Shown here: positions 42,061 through 53,650 of the stretch, piece after piece
Layout: every line of letters begins with the position of its first letter
How positions within the stretch are numbered: the stretch's first letter is position 1
Source: Rouxiella chamberiensis
Lineage (GTDB): Bacteria > Pseudomonadota > Gammaproteobacteria > Enterobacterales > Enterobacteriaceae
Length of the DNA stretch: 64,000 bases
Assembly (NCBI RefSeq): GCF_026967475.1
Contig: NZ_CP114058.1
Coordinates: 2,790,001-2,854,000, forward strand
Direction: 5' to 3'
Notes under the pieces: generated by a model
The model's input: only the letters and a program-made list of their open reading frames with translations
The model's database searches: none
What the model was told of the DNA's origin: nothing
Translations under genes and position numbers: made by a program

Positions 42061-43371
42061 TCATGCCGTGGAACTTTTTATTTCCTGACCGACAATCAAA
42101 CGCGGCGGCAACGTGAACATAAAACGTGTACTGACGCCGATTTCGCTGCTGATTTCCAGCCGCGAATGATGGTGCGTCAGCGCATGTTTCACAATCGCAA
42201 GCCCCAGTCCGCTGCCGCCGGTCTGCCGTGAACGCGCCTTGTCGACGCGATAGAATCGCTCCGTCAGTCGTGGAATGTGCTGCGGCGCGATGCCCGGTCC
42301 GTTGTCCGTGATTTCAAAGTGCGCGCCCTGCGTCGACTTCTGCCAGCTGACTTCTATCCGCGTGCCTTCCGGCGTGTGGTTTACCGAGTTGTAGACCAGA
42401 TTCGAGACGGCGCTGCGCAGTTGATCGTCATTGCCAAACACCTTGAGCTGGTCGTCAACCTTGAAGGTAATGTCATGACGGCCGTTGCTCAAAGTCTGTA
42501 CCTCGCGCTCGAGCATGCCCAGCATCGCCGGAATATCGACCTTTTCGTGCAGGTCGATGTTAGTGGCTGCTTCGATGCGAGAAAGCGTCAGAAGCTGCTT
42601 GACCAAGCCGTCCATGCGGCGCGTCTGCGCCTGCATGGTGTCCAGCGCCTTGCTGCGAAACGGCTCTTCCAGCGCGTCGTCGTCCATCATTTCGAGATAC
42701 CCCTGCAACACGGTCAGCGGCGTACGCAATTCATGGCTGACGTTGGCAAAGAAGTTGCGGCGTGCGCCTTCAAGCTGGCGCATCTGGGTGACGTCACGGG
42801 CCACAATCAGCAACTGGCCTTCGGAATACGGCATCACGCGGAATTCCACGTAATGACCATTGTTGAGCTGCAAGGTCAGCGGACGAGTAAAATCACGACT
42901 CTGGATCCAGATGCGCAGTTCGGGATAGCGCAGCAGGTTGAAAAGATGCTGGCCGTTATCTTCGGGCCAGCGAAAGCCGAGCAGTTCCTGCGCCAGACCG
43001 TTGCACCAGAAAATATTGCCCTCTTCGGTGGTCAGCACCACGGCATCGGGCAGGGATTCTGCGCCGCTGCGAAAACGTTTAATCAGCAGCGCCAGCTCGC
43101 GCCTTCTGCGCCGGTTGCGCATCTGCATCTGGTTCAGGCCGTAAAAAAGCGGTTCCCAGCTCCACAGACCGCTCGGCGGGGTGATGCTGCGGTCAAGCCA
43201 CAGCCAGTGCGAGAGTTTAAGCTGGTTATAGTAGTTCCAGCCTAGTGCCGCCGCGAGAGAGAGCAGCAGCAGCCACGGCAGATGGCCGATAAAGATGGCA
43301 AGAATAAGCGCCGGACAGCAGAACATGAACAGTTCTCCCGCCAGCCGTTTCCACGACAATCGTTCTAACAC
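42061..43371 (-). CDS. phoR: Phosphate regulon sensor kinase PhoR
   Basis: Membrane histidine kinase that phosphorylates PhoB under phosphate limitation. The frame is open further upstream, but the GTG at 43371 (CGGAGA upstream) gives [15 protein letters not shown] and 436 residues (E. coli 431). Two N-terminal helices and an arginine-rich linker precede a PAS domain ([20 protein letters not shown]). The phosphoacceptor is in [20 protein letters not shown], and the ATP-binding DNGPGIAP and [10 protein letters not shown] follow. It lies 90 bases after phoB. Confidence 0.97.
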   Translation of the reverse strand: MLERLSWKRLAGELFMFCCPALILAIFIGHLPWLLLLSLAAALGWNYYNQLKLSHWLWLDRSITPPSGLWSWEPLFYGLNQMQMRNRRRRRELALLIKRFRSGAESLPDAVVLTTEEGNIFWCNGLAQELLGFRWPEDNGQHLFNLLRYPELRIWIQSRDFTRPLTLQLNNGHYVEFRVMPYSEGQLLIVARDVTQMRQLEGARRNFFANVSHELRTPLTVLQGYLEMMDDDALEEPFRSKALDTMQAQTRRMDGLVKQLLTLSRIEAATNIDLHEKVDIPAMLGMLEREVQTLSNGRHDITFKVDDQLKVFGNDDQLRSAVSNLVYNSVNHTPEGTRIEVSWQKSTQGAHFEITDNGPGIAPQHIPRLTERFYRVDKARSRQTGGSGLGLAIVKHALTHHHSRLEISSEIGVSTRFMFTLPPRLIVGQEIKSSTA

Positions 43372-43461
43372 ACAGTATCTCCGCTGTGAGTGAAAGATAT
43401 AAAACCGTAAGCGGCCTCTTTCAGGATGCCTGTTCGAAAGCATCCTGAAAGAGAGAAAATA

Positions 43462-44152
43462 TCAGTAGCGTACGGAGAAGCGGTAGCCTGTTCCACGCAC
43501 CGTTTGAATCATACGGTCATGTCCGCTGGTTTCCAGCGCCTTGCGCAGGCGGCGAATATGCACGTCCACCGTGCGGTCTTCCACGTAAACGTTAGTGCCC
43601 CAGACGTTATTGAGCAACTGGTTCGCGGCTGTAAACGCGTTCGGAGTGAGTCATAAAGAAGTGCAGCAGTTTGAATTCTGTCGGGCCCATGTCGAGCGCC
43701 AGTTCGTTGGCCATGACGCGATGTGAGGAGGGATCCAGACTCAAGCCCTTCATATCGATGACTTCTTCGACCGCCATTGGCGAGATTCGGCGCATGACGG
43801 CCTTGATGCGCGCCACCAGCTCTTTTGGAGAGAAGGGTTTGGTGATGTAGTCGTCGGCACCGACTTCCAGCCCGCGCACGCGATCTTCTTCTTCACCGCG
43901 GGCGGTGAGCATCATCACCGGAATTTCCCGGGTCAGCGCTTCGCGCTTGAGGTGTTTGATAAACTGGATCCCGGAACCGCCCGGTAGCATCCAGTCGAGG
44001 AGAATCAACTCGGGATACGGCTCAATCAGACGATTGATTGCCGAATCGAAATCTTCAGCTTCAATGGGGTGATATCCATTCTGCTCAAGCACAAAACAAA
44101 CCATTTCACGGATCGGTGCTTCATCTTCCACAACTAATATGCGTCTAGCCAT
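43462..44152 (-). CDS. phoB: Phosphate regulon response regulator PhoB (one extra base)
   Basis: OmpR-type response regulator. The receiver domain (1-120) has the phosphoacceptor Asp in [13 protein letters not shown] and the conserved Lys in [13 protein letters not shown]. In the sequence given the frame ends early in the DNA-binding domain, at VYSREPVAQ. Removing one G of the GG at 43620-43621 (GAACCAG read as GAACAG on the minus strand) gives [13 protein letters not shown] and runs to [10 protein letters not shown]. That is 229 residues, exactly the E. coli protein. A Pho box lies upstream. Confidence 0.95.
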
Positions 44153-44203
44153 TTTGATAGCCTGCCAAATAAGTTAGCGAACTTAATTTTGATTTCGGCG
44201 GTC

Positions 44204-44226
44204 ATTATGCGTCAGTTTTGTGACAG
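44204..44226 (-). promoter_or_regulatory. Pho box and -10 of phoBR
   Basis: On the minus strand CTGTCAC-AAAA-CTGACGC resembles the Pho box (CTGTCAT repeats spaced by 4) and the E. coli phoB site. It is followed at once by the -10 CATAAT, the usual arrangement at PhoB-activated promoters. It implies autoregulation. Confidence 0.8.
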
Positions 44227-44373
44227 ATTTATGAATAAAAATTCGGCGCGCCGCGAACTGTCGTCAAGCCGTCATCTTCACCCCAGAGGATTGTCCCTGC
44301 AACGATTTTCCAACGACAGCGGCCGTGCCGGACGTTTATACTTGCCGTCTGTTACCGCAACCGCGAGACCCTC

Positions 44374-45612
44374 ATGCGACTGATTCACACCTCTGACTGG
44401 CACCTCGGTCAGTACTTTTTTACCAAAAGCCGCGCGCCGGAGCATCAGGCCTTTCTCGACTGGCTCATCACGCAGGTTGAACAGCATCGGGTCGATGCGG
44501 TCATCGTCGCGGGCGACATCTTCGATACCGGCTCGCCGCCAAGCTACGCGCGCGAGTTGTATAACCGTTTTATCGTCAATTTGCAGCGCACAGGCTGTCA
44601 GCTGGTGGTGCTGGCCGGTAATCACGACTCCGTCGCAACCCTGAACGAATCGCGCGAGCTGCTCTCCTGCCTGAATACCCAAGTTATCGCGACCGTCGGC
44701 GACACTCTCGCGCGTCAGGTCATCACCCTGCAAGACAGGCAAGGCAATCCGGGCGCGATTCTCTGTGCCATTCCGTTTCTGCGCCCCCGTGATCTGCTGG
44801 CGAGCCGCGCCGGGCAGTCCGGTAATGAAAAGCAGATGGCCCTTCAGGAGGCGATTACCCAGCATTATTCGTCGCTGTATCAGGCGGCCTGCGAACGGCG
44901 CGATGCGCTCGGCCTCGCGTTGCCCATCATCGCCACCGGCCATCTCACCACCGTCGGTGTCACCACTTCGGATTCGGTGCGCGATATCTACATCGGCACG
45001 CTCGACGCCTTTCCCGCGCAGGCTTTCCCGCCCGTCGACTATGTCGCGCTCGGCCATATTCACCGCGCGCAGAAGATTGCCAAAACAGAGCATATTCGCT
45101 ACAGCGGCTCCCCTATTCCCCTGAGTTTCGACGAGGCGAGCAACGAGAAAAGCGTGTACCTGCTGGATTTCACAGGCGCAACGCTCAACGCCGTAGAAAC
45201 GCTGCCCGTGCCGCGCACGCAACCTATGGAAATCGTACGCGGCACGCTCGCCGAAATAGAGCAGCAATTGCTGGCCTATGAATCGCACGCGGAACAGGGC
45301 ACCGTCTGGCTGGATATCGAGGTCGCGACCCAGGATTATCTCAGCGATATTCAACGCCGCATCCAGCAACTCACCGACCCGTTACCGGTCGAAGTCGTGT
45401 TACTGCGCCGCAGCAAGGAACAAAGGATGCAGGGACTGTTGCAACAGGAAAAAGAGACGCTCAAAGAGCTGAGTGTGAATGACGTGTTCGAACGTCGGCT
45501 GGCGCAGGATACTGGCGCTGAAGCGGGCCGACAGCAGCGGATCCGCACACTGTTTACCCAGTTGGTTGAAGAGGTCGAGCACGGCCATTCGGCAGAGGAC
45601 GCCGCCCAGTGA
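44374..45612 (+). CDS. sbcD: Nuclease SbcCD subunit D
   Basis: Mre11-type manganese nuclease that with SbcC cuts DNA hairpins and palindromes. The phosphoesterase motifs appear in order: DWHLGQ, GDIFDTG, GNHDS, TGHLT and GHIHRAQ. The 412 residues slightly exceed E. coli SbcD (400). It is divergent from phoB, and its last bases overlap the GTG start of sbcC (GTGA), so the subunits are translationally coupled. Confidence 0.97.
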   Translation: MRLIHTSDWHLGQYFFTKSRAPEHQAFLDWLITQVEQHRVDAVIVAGDIFDTGSPPSYARELYNRFIVNLQRTGCQLVVLAGNHDSVATLNESRELLSCLNTQVIATVGDTLARQVITLQDRQGNPGAILCAIPFLRPRDLLASRAGQSGNEKQMALQEAITQHYSSLYQAACERRDALGLALPIIATGHLTTVGVTTSDSVRDIYIGTLDAFPAQAFPPVDYVALGHIHRAQKIAKTEHIRYSGSPIPLSFDEASNEKSVYLLDFTGATLNAVETLPVPRTQPMEIVRGTLAEIEQQLLAYESHAEQGTVWLDIEVATQDYLSDIQRRIQQLTDPLPVEVVLLRRSKEQRMQGLLQQEKETLKELSVNDVFERRLAQDTGAEAGRQQRIRTLFTQLVEEVEHGHSAEDAAQ

Positions 45613-48600
45613 AAATTCTCTCCTTACGTTTAAAAAATATCAATTCGCTGGAAGGTGAATGGAAGATTGATTTCACCGCCGAGCCTTTCGCCAGCAACGG
45701 GCTGTTTGCCATTACGGGCGCGACCGGTGCGGGAAAAACCACCCTGCTCGACGCCATCTGTCTGGCGTTGTATCACAAGACGCCGCGTCTCGAGGTCTCG
45801 CCGACCCAGAATGAATTGATGACTCGTCATACGGCCGAATCTCTGGCCGAGGTCGAGTTCGAGGTCAAGGGCATCGGCTATCGCGCCTTCTGGAGCCAGC
45901 GCCGCGCCGGTAATTCCCCGACCGGCAATTTGCAGGCACCCAAGGTTGAGTTGGCGCAAATGGCCGACGGCAAGATACTGGCCGACAAGGTGCGCGACAA
46001 ACTGCCCGCGATAGCCGAGCTGACAGGTCTGGATTTTGGCCGTTTCACCAAGTCGATGATGCTGTCGCAGGGGCAGTTTGCCGCCTTCCTCAACGCCAAA
46101 CCCAATGAACGCGCCGATCTGCTCGAAGAACTGACCGGCACCGAAATCTATGGCCGCCTGTCTGCGCAAGTGTTCGAGCGCCACAAACAGGCGAAAATCG
46201 ACCTCGATCAACTGCATCAGCGCGCGGCGGGCATCGAACTGCTGAGCGAAGAACAGCGCCAGTTGCTTGAGCAGGAACGGCTGCAACTGGCCGAGCAGGA
46301 AAATGCTCTGGTTCAGTCCTCCGCGCAACAGCAGCGAGGGCTGGACTGGCTACGGCAGTGGCACAGCGAGCAGCAAAAACACCAGCATTATCAGCAGCAA
46401 CTCAACGATACCGAACAGCAGGCGCAACAGGCTTTACCGCAGTTGCAACGTCTTGCGCGCAGCGAACCGGCGGAAAAACTGCGGCCTTTATTGAAAGAGC
46501 GGCAGCAGCATCAGCACGCGCTGGATGAGTCCCTGCGCACTCTCGCCCGCCTCGATGCCGAGCAGCAGCAGCTCGACACCACCCTGACGCCACTGGCGCA
46601 GGCGCTGGAAAACGCCGTCGCGGCGCAGAAAAAGCAGGAAGAGGAAAAACGGCAGCAGGATCAACTGATTGACGACCAGATCCTGCCGCTGGACAACAAG
46701 ATAATGTCTCTGGCGGATCACCTTGACAACGATCGTCAGGATCATGGCAAACATCAGCGGCAGGTTCAGGAACAGGCGCAACATCTCCGCCAACTCATGG
46801 TCGAGCAAACGGCTCTCGAGCAAAAAAGCCGTCAGTTCAAGGTCAAAGAGCACGAGCTGCTCACCGCGCTGGAAACCCGGACCCGCCAGCAGAGCGAACT
46901 GGAACAACAGTCGCCCGCAGCCACCTTGCGTCAGCAACAGGCAGAACTGATTGCGCTTCGCCCGCGTCGCCTTCAACTCTCCCGGCTGTTGCCGCTCTCT
47001 CGGCAATTGAGTCAGCGAATAGCGCAACAGCAGCAGGAATTTGCCGCGCGCCAGACTGAACTGACTGGGCTTCAAACGCGTCTCAACGCCACGCGTGAAC
47101 AGTTTAAACAGAAGAAACAGCACCTTACCGACGTCGAAACCCTGCTGAAGCAGGAGCAGTTGATTGTCAGCCTTGAAGCCGAGCGCGCCCGTTTGCAGAC
47201 GGACGCCCCCTGTCCGCTGTGCGGCTCCACGTCGCATCCGGCCATCGCGCAGTATCAGGCGGTCAGTGTGTCTGAAACGCAGCGGCGGGCGGAGGTTTTG
47301 CGCCGTGAAACGGACACATTGCAAACCACCGGAACCGAACTGCGCACCCGAACGGAAAGCCTGAAAGAACAGCAGCAGCGGCTGCAACAGGCTCTCGACC
47401 AAGACGAAAGACAGCAGGCGGACTACCTCGAACAGTGGCAGGCGAACAGCCCCGCGCAGTCACCCAGTGCTTCGTTGCACGACCATGAACAGCTGGAAAA
47501 CTGGCTGCGCGAATGCGAAGAGCAGGAAACGCAGTATCAGCAGTGGCTGGCTCGACACGACGCGGCGGCACTGGCCATGCAACAGGCCCGAGATGCGCTG
47601 CAAACTGCGCTAAACGAACAGCATCAGGCGCAACAGCAGGAAGCGACGCTCACGGCTCGCCGCCAGCTGCTGGAAAAACCCTCGCCGATAGCCAGCTCGC
47701 ACTCGCTACCCGCACGCAGCAACTCGCCGAAAAAGAACAGGGATTAACTCAGCTTCGCGCGCAGCGCAGCGACCTGTTTGGCGACAGGCAGGTTGCTCAG
47801 GTGCGTGAGCACTTACGTCAGCAGCAGCAGGCCGCCGAACAGACACGCGAGCGGGCGTTTGATGCCTTACAGCAAGTCCGAAAACAGCTGGATAACCTCG
47901 CCGGTCAGCTGGTGACCTTCCATCAGACCCGGAAGCAGAATGAAGCCCGGCATGAACAGGCCAAAAAGAGTGGCTACAGGCGCTCGAGGCCAGCGAGTTC
48001 GACAGTGAACAGGCCGTCATCGAGGCGCTTCTCGATGAGGCGCAGCGCCTCGAACTGCAACAGCTTAAAGAAAATCTCCAGCAGCAGCAGACCCGCAGCA
48101 AGGCGTTGCTGCTACAGGCCGCCGAACAGTTGGTGCAGCATCTCGAAAGCCGTCCGGCGGGTCTCGACGAGCAGCACACCGCCCTGGAGACGCTGGAGGA
48201 AAGCCTTGCCACACTGGACAATCAGCTGCGCGCCCTGCAATTACGTCAGGGCGAGCTGCGCAGTCAGCTGGAAAGCGATAAACAGCGGCAGAGCGGGCAA
48301 CAGGCGCTGTTTATGCAGATAGCGCAATCGCAGGAGCAGCACGACGACTGGAGCTATCTCAATCATATCGTCGGCTCGAGCGACGGCGCGAAGTTCCGCC
48401 GTTTTGCGCAGGGATTGACGCTGGAGCATCTGGTTTATCTCGCCAACAAGCAGATGGACAAGCTGCATGGCCGCTACTTCCTGCAACGCAAGACCAGCGA
48501 CGCGCTTGAGCTTGAGGTGGTCGATACCTGGCAGGCCGATGCGGTGCGCGACACCCGCACGCTCTCCGGTGGCGAAAGTTTTCTGGTCAGTCTTGCGCTG

Positions 48601-48861
48601 GCGCTGGCCTTGTCGGATCTGGTCAGCGACAAGACGCGTATCGATTCGCTGTTCCTCGACGAAGGCTTTGGTACGCTCGACGCCGACACGCTGGACACGG
48701 CGCTGGATGCGCTCGACAGTCTCAATGCCAGCGGCAAGACCATTGGCGTAATCAGCCACGTCGAGGCGATGAAAGACCGGATTCCGGTGCAGATCAAGGT
48801 GAGAAAAGTTAACGGATTGGGAATAAGTCGGCTGGATAATATCTTTAAGGTGAATACCTGA
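45609..48861 (+). CDS. sbcC: Nuclease SbcCD subunit C (two single-base losses)
   Basis: Rad50-type SMC ATPase. It starts with GTG at 45609. Walker A is GATGAGKTT (37-45). Long glutamine-rich coiled coils follow, with a zinc hook CPLC at residues 535-538 in the middle. The ABC signature [10 protein letters not shown] and Walker [13 protein letters not shown] come at the end. Two frame breaks, both in A5 runs (47674-47678 and 47963-47967), are healed by adding one A each ([13 protein letters not shown] and [14 protein letters not shown]). The result is about 1084 residues (E. coli 1048). Confidence 0.95.
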
Positions 48862-48870
48862 CGGATGACT

Positions 48871-48907
48871 CGGCCACCCCTTTTGCAGGGTGTGGCCGTT
48901 ATTTTTT
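48871..48907 (+). terminator. Terminator of sbcDC
   Basis: Stem CGGCCAC / GTGGCCG with an inner CCC / GGG and one bulged T, then TTATTTTTT. The T run contains the stop codon of the convergent waaL-like gene. Confidence 0.85.
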
Positions 48908-50146
48908 AGACGCGCGGTTTATTCATCACAGGGAATGACAGCGCCAGCGCCATAATGACCATCAGCACGGTATTACTCTGTATTAATACCGTGTCAGCCA
49001 AACCGAGAATAAATATCGGCAGCAGAATAAAGAAGGTCCCATAATTCTGCAGCGCATTTCTGCGCAAAGAAAAATAGAAGCCCGCAATAAAGAACAACGC
49101 CAGCGAAATAAAGCCGAAAATACCCTGCAAGGAGAACGTATCGAGCAAATCATTGTGCAGATGATAGGCAACGTTGCTCTTGGCCGCCGGGTTCGCACGT
49201 TCCGAATTATCGATATAATCCAGTGCCTTGGCATAACGGCTATCCACGGTTTGACCCAGCATGTCAGGCGAGATGCTGTGTATTCCGGCCCCCACATCGA
49301 GAAGCGGGCACCAATCGACGTGGCGTTGTTGGTATTGTATTCGGCAATATCGCTGCCAATCTGCGAAATACGGTTCCACGAGAAATAGACCACGGATGAT
49401 GCCGCCAGCACGATGACAAGCGCCAGGGCCAGCTGAATTTTCAGGCTCACGCTGCGGTAATAATAGATAAAGAACGCGGCGAAGATAAGCGGCGTCAGCA
49501 AGATGGCCGAGCGGGTTTCCGTCATCAATATCATGCCCATCGTGAGTAGAAACACCAGAGAAAACAGTAGAATGGAAAAACCGCTGTCTTTATAGCAGGC
49601 GCGCACGGCGACAATGGTTGCCATCGCATAGATAACCACCAGATAGGCACCGGTTGTCGCGGCATCCGAAGTCCATTGCGCGCGATGAGTTAGCGGCTCG
49701 GGGGTAACATGTCCGTACCATAGAGAGATAGCCATGCCGATAAACATTACGCCGATGCCGAGTTTCAATACGCTGCGCAACAGCAGTGCGCGATACTGAT
49801 AAAAATAGAACAGCAAAAAGGCGGCAATAACAAAACGTTTGCCTCCCAGCGCGTAGTTATCGCGAATATCCTCGTAATGCGTCTGCTTGAAATGCCAGCT
49901 CCATACCAATCGACTTAACCCGACCAGCAATAGCGTAATGAAGAAATACAGTGCAGGTTTATCGAGATTCAGCGCCCGGCGATTCTGGTAGAAATAGACG
50001 AAGGTGTAAAAGATGGCGACATAACTCACCAGATAAAACAGCTTACCCGGATAGCCGTAAGTAAACAGGTCGATGGAAAAGGCGCAAAGCAGCGCCAGAA
50101 AACTCAGGTTATAGGCGAAAACATTCTTCCCGGATTCACGAATCAA
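48906..50146 (-). CDS. O-antigen ligase family protein, WaaL-like (one base missing)
   Basis: Polytopic membrane protein of about 413 residues with some 10-12 helices. WaaL joins O-antigen to lipid A core at the periplasmic face. It starts with TTG at 50146 (AAGGA upstream). TETRSAILLTP in the middle and HLHNDLLDTFSLQG near the C-terminus match conserved ligase positions, the latter with the essential histidine. The frame breaks in the C5 run at 49289-49293. One more base gives ARFSMWGAGIHSISPDMLG. It follows the GT8 gene by 3 bases, forming a small LPS operon. Confidence 0.82.
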
Positions 50147-50149
50147 TTT

Positions 50150-51178
50150 CTAGCTTCCTTTTCTACAGTAACGCAACACATAGTAGCTTAGGTACCATTT
50201 GATACCTTTAAAAAAAGCATGCTGCCGAAAGCATAATTTATACATTTTCTTGGCTTGCTGATCGGTTTTGGGTAATTCGTAAGGCTGTGATGACCAGGCA
50301 GACTGTGCGTACAACTCCCGATAAAAGCGGGTCGCCGCCTGCGTATTCCACTGCTGCCACGGTTTATCCGCTCCTGCATAATGCAGAAAAACGGTCTCTT
50401 TTTCGGGCAATATCAGGTGGTCGGCCGGTTTATGCGCCAGCATCAGCTGTCGATTGAAGCGGGTTTGTGCGAACGCCACCCTGCCCTCGAGCACGATGTT
50501 AAGCGCGTCTTGATCCATATAGCGAAATTCCTGACCGCGCGCCAGCAACAACGCAATGACCTGTTCGCTTATCTGGTTCTCCCGCCACTGGCGCGTCTCC
50601 ATCAGCAGCACTCCGGAATTGAAATACTGGCTGTTTTTGAGACCAATCTCCGCCGCAAGCGAGGCCGCGAGCGCCGGACTGTCACCCACCACGCAGGCAA
50701 TGCGATTCTCGTGACGTGCGAAGTTAAAAAGCTCGGTAAAGGGATTGAGACAGATGATATCGGCATCGAGATAAAGAATATGGGCATGTTTGCTCAGCAG
50801 ATAAGGAGCCAGCAAACGGTAATAGATAGCGTGGGAAAATACGTCGGTGACAGGCAATGCGCCAAATAGCGAGTCGTTCAGGGTCAGCGTATGAATCACG
50901 TGGCACGTCCCGGCCAGCAACGTGCGCATGTCATCGCTATAGGGGTGCATTTTCTCGGCGGTAATAATATGAAAATGCAGGCAGCAATCCTGACTGTGAT
51001 TAATGACAGACTGAATCGTCAGGAAAGCATGGCGAATAAAACGCCCATCCACGCCAAAAACCAGATGATATTCGGGTTTTGCTTCACTGTTGTCGCACTG
51101 CTGATAAATACTTTCTACGAAACCGGGCGCTTCATGGGTTGATAAGCTTAAAAGCTGGTCAATAGTTTTGTTAATCAT
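50150..51178 (-). CDS. Family 8 glycosyltransferase, LPS core type
   Basis: Sugar transferase of the WaaO/WaaI/WaaJ group, acting at the cytoplasmic face on LPS outer core. The donor and metal motif LYLDADIICLN is at about residue 140, and YFNSGVLLMETRQW follows. A C-terminal domain with positive charge (KMYKLCFRQHAFFKGIKWYL) suits membrane association. The ATG at 51178 gives MINKTIDQLLSLS and 342 residues; the frame extends 31 codons upstream and no strong ribosome site marks the start. The acceptor and sugar are unknown. Confidence 0.82.
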   Translation of the reverse strand: MINKTIDQLLSLSTHEAPGFVESIYQQCDNSEAKPEYHLVFGVDGRFIRHAFLTIQSVINHSQDCCLHFHIITAEKMHPYSDDMRTLLAGTCHVIHTLTLNDSLFGALPVTDVFSHAIYYRLLAPYLLSKHAHILYLDADIICLNPFTELFNFARHENRIACVVGDSPALAASLAAEIGLKNSQYFNSGVLLMETRQWRENQISEQVIALLLARGQEFRYMDQDALNIVLEGRVAFAQTRFNRQLMLAHKPADHLILPEKETVFLHYAGADKPWQQWNTQAATRFYRELYAQSAWSSQPYELPKTDQQAKKMYKLCFRQHAFFKGIKWYLSYYVLRYCRKGS

Positions 51179-51323
51179 GGTGTTCGGAGCGCGCTTACAT
51201 TGCCGTTTTTTGCACAGTATCACGAGCGCGATAACAATACGAGCGGGCTTGTCGCCCCGTATAGGCTTCATTAAAAAGTCAGTAAATTCCGATCCCTGAT
51301 GCTACAAAACCCCCTCTTTTTGA

Positions 51324-52391
51324 CTAGTGCTGACGCGCCTGACGCCATTGACGCGGGCTCACGCCAAACCAGCGGCGAAACGCCCGCGAGAAGGCGCTGA
51401 CTTCGGAGTAGCCGAGCAGCAGCGCCATTTCGGAAATCGGCAGTTGCTGCTGCTGCAGATAATGGGTCGCCAGTTCGCAGCGCACTTTGTCGACCAGCAC
51501 GGTAAAGGTCAGGTTCTGTTCGCGCAGGCGGCGTTGCAGGGAACTGGTCGACATGCTCATTTTGTCGGCGACCTCTTCCAGCACCGGCTCACCGAGCGTC
51601 AGGCTCTGTCTAACCTGCGATCGCGCGCGATCGACCACGGACTGCGGCGAAAGGTTGTCGGCATTCAACCGGCGGATCGCATCCTGCATCACCAGCAGCA
51701 ATGTCTGATCCTGATCGGGCATCGATCGTTGCAGATCTCGCTTGGCGATGATCAACGAGTTGAACGGTTGATCGAAATACACCGGCGCATCGAAGATCTT
51801 GCAGTGCTCGTGCCACTGTTCGGGACGCGGATGTTCGAAATGCACCTCGCGCGGCGCCCAGTTTTTGCCGAGGCCGTGGCGCAGCAAATTTAAAACCATG
51901 CCCAGCGTCAGCTCGGCATCCTGACGTTTGCAGAGAATATTCCCGTGACGTACCTGATAGTCGAATCGATAATGATCGCCCTTGTCTACCAGCCGAGTTA
52001 GCGTGTTATGTTGATGATAAGGAAAGGCATTCACGACATTTTGCAGTGCCGTTTCCGCCGTCTGCGAACACAGACCAATGTATCCAATCAGGCCTAATGA
52101 CTGTGGTTTGAACTGCCTGCCGTAATGCAAACCGAAGTTATCACAACCCGATTGTCTGGCCGCTTCTTCCAGTACCTGACAATAGTTGGTGAGGCCAAGG
52201 CTCAGCGTTGGCCGTTGCAACTGCTCGGGATCGATATGGCAGATCCCCAATACGCGATCGACATCCGCGCCCTTGGTGATGATAAAATCGCTCAATCCAC
52301 TCGCCGCTGCTGCCAATACGCCCCGGTTACTGCTGATTTCAGCTTCGCCCGGCGTGCTCATCATGGTCTGGCGCAAGATTTCTGTCTGCAT
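51324..52391 (-). CDS. AraC-family regulator (OruR-like two-domain type)
   Basis: 355-residue regulator. The N-terminal half is an arabinose-binding-like domain (about 20-210). The C-terminal AraC HTH includes LEEVADKMSMSTSSLQRRL and YSEVSAFSRAFRRWFGVSP. The ATG at 52391 has GGAGGA 7 bases upstream; the open frame reaches 52448. This architecture is common in regulators of amino acid and amine catabolism. The kinase, phospho-lyase and permease genes next to it are the likely targets. A 14-base palindrome lies about 105 bases upstream. Confidence 0.88.
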   Translation of the reverse strand: MQTEILRQTMMSTPGEAEISSNRGVLAAAASGLSDFIITKGADVDRVLGICHIDPEQLQRPTLSLGLTNYCQVLEEAARQSGCDNFGLHYGRQFKPQSLGLIGYIGLCSQTAETALQNVVNAFPYHQHNTLTRLVDKGDHYRFDYQVRHGNILCKRQDAELTLGMVLNLLRHGLGKNWAPREVHFEHPRPEQWHEHCKIFDAPVYFDQPFNSLIIAKRDLQRSMPDQDQTLLLVMQDAIRRLNADNLSPQSVVDRARSQVRQSLTLGEPVLEEVADKMSMSTSSLQRRLREQNLTFTVLVDKVRCELATHYLQQQQLPISEMALLLGYSEVSAFSRAFRRWFGVSPRQWRQARQH

Positions 52392-52493
52392 GGTGTTATC
52401 CTCCACGTTATGCGTTGTGAAGCATTGCAAATTCCATACCAGCAACAAGATTATCAGGAAAATATCAGGGTTTTATCAGACACAATCGGGAAT

Positions 52494-52507
52494 CTGGTCT
52501 AGACCAG
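52494..52507. promoter_or_regulatory. 14-base perfect palindrome upstream of the araC-type gene
   Basis: CTGGTCTAGACCAG is perfectly symmetrical, between the kinase stop and the regulator start. It may be an operator for the regulator gene. Confidence 0.45.
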
Positions 52508-52602
52508 TCAAGGGTTTAGCGCGCTTTATAAGGTGTAGAACAGGAATGGCGGGTGAAGCCTGGCTGCACGCAAACCGTGCAGCCAAAGTGGAAAAATGGG
52601 AT

Positions 52603-53632
52603 TCAGCTCACCGCCAGCGCACATTCCTGCGTAGCCAGATACGCTTTGCAAAGCGCAAGACTGTCAGCTACCCAGCGTTCGCCCAGGCTTATCGCCATTT
52701 CGGTCGTCGCATGGGATCCTACCCAGGCCAGCAACTGGATGCGCCGCTGAATGATCATGGTCGGGATCACCGCCAACTCTTCTTCGCCCAATGGACAGAC
52801 ACGCTGATAACCCGCCAGCCAGTGCTCGACCCATTCGTGAGCACGCGGATGATGCTCGACAAAGCTGATTGCCGCCGCCGCGTCGTGCATATACCAGCCC
52901 ATGCCGCAGTCGTCGAAATCGATAACGCGGGTTTCGCCCTTGTGCAGCAGCAGATTGGTCAGACGCAGATCCGCGTGAATCAGCCCGTAGCGGCTGGCTG
53001 GCTTGCCGTAATGTTCCAGCACGCGGCTGACCCGCGCCAATGTCTGTTCAATGAGAGGATGATCTTCCGTCGCCAGTCCGGGCGCGTCCTGCCAGCGCCC
53101 CCAATGCCCTTGCGCGCTGACCATGGTGTGATGATCCCACACAATGCGCTTGAATCCGGCCGGTTTCTGCCAGCGCTGGCTATGAAGATGCAGACGCGCC
53201 GTCACCTCGCCCAGTTGAGCGAAGGCGCGCGGGTCAACGTCGGTGGTGGGCATCTCCCCTTCTATCCATTTGAACAGCACCACATGGCGGTTGATAGGTT
53301 CACCCTTGGGCTGCATGGGCTTTAGGGAAACGGTTTGCACCCGCTCGCCGTGGCGGGTATGCAGCGCTTCCGGCACCTGAATGCCGCTGTCTCGCAGGCT
53401 GTCGAGCCACGCCAGTTCGCTTTCAATCTCGTTGCGCTGATGATAGTCGTCGCGGTGGATGCGCAGCGCCAAAAGGTTGCCGTCGGCAAGGCGCACCTTG
53501 AAGGTCGCATTTTCGGAACGGCAGATCAGGGTAATTTCTCCGTGCAGAGATTCGGGATAGGCGAGCAGCGCCTGGTTCGGCGAGCTGTTGCAGGCTGGCG
53601 TTGTCCAGCGTATCAGACTGTTTTGCATTCAT
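52603..53632 (-). CDS. APH-fold small-molecule kinase, amino-alcohol or hydroxylysine kinase-like (one extra base)
   Basis: Phosphotransferase of the aminoglycoside/choline kinase fold. The catalytic loop is LIHADLRLTNLLLHKG and the metal-binding Asp is in RVIDFDDCGMGW. GITL...SENATFKVRLADG is the nucleotide lobe. The ATG at 53632 (GGAG upstream) starts MNAKQSDTLDNASLQQLAE. One extra base at 53574-53575 (GAACCAGG read as GAACAGG on the minus strand) must be removed to join this to QALLAYPESLHGEI, giving about 342 residues. Beside a phospho-lyase-like PLP enzyme it probably phosphorylates an amino alcohol such as ethanolamine or hydroxylysine. Confidence 0.82.
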
Positions 53633-53650
53633 CAGGATTTACTCCGGGCA

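Noticed and set aside
45609..48861. Programmed frameshifting in sbcC
   Set aside because: Both breaks need a base added in plain A5 runs without slippery heptamers, and the same defect occurs in many unrelated genes, so lost bases are simpler.
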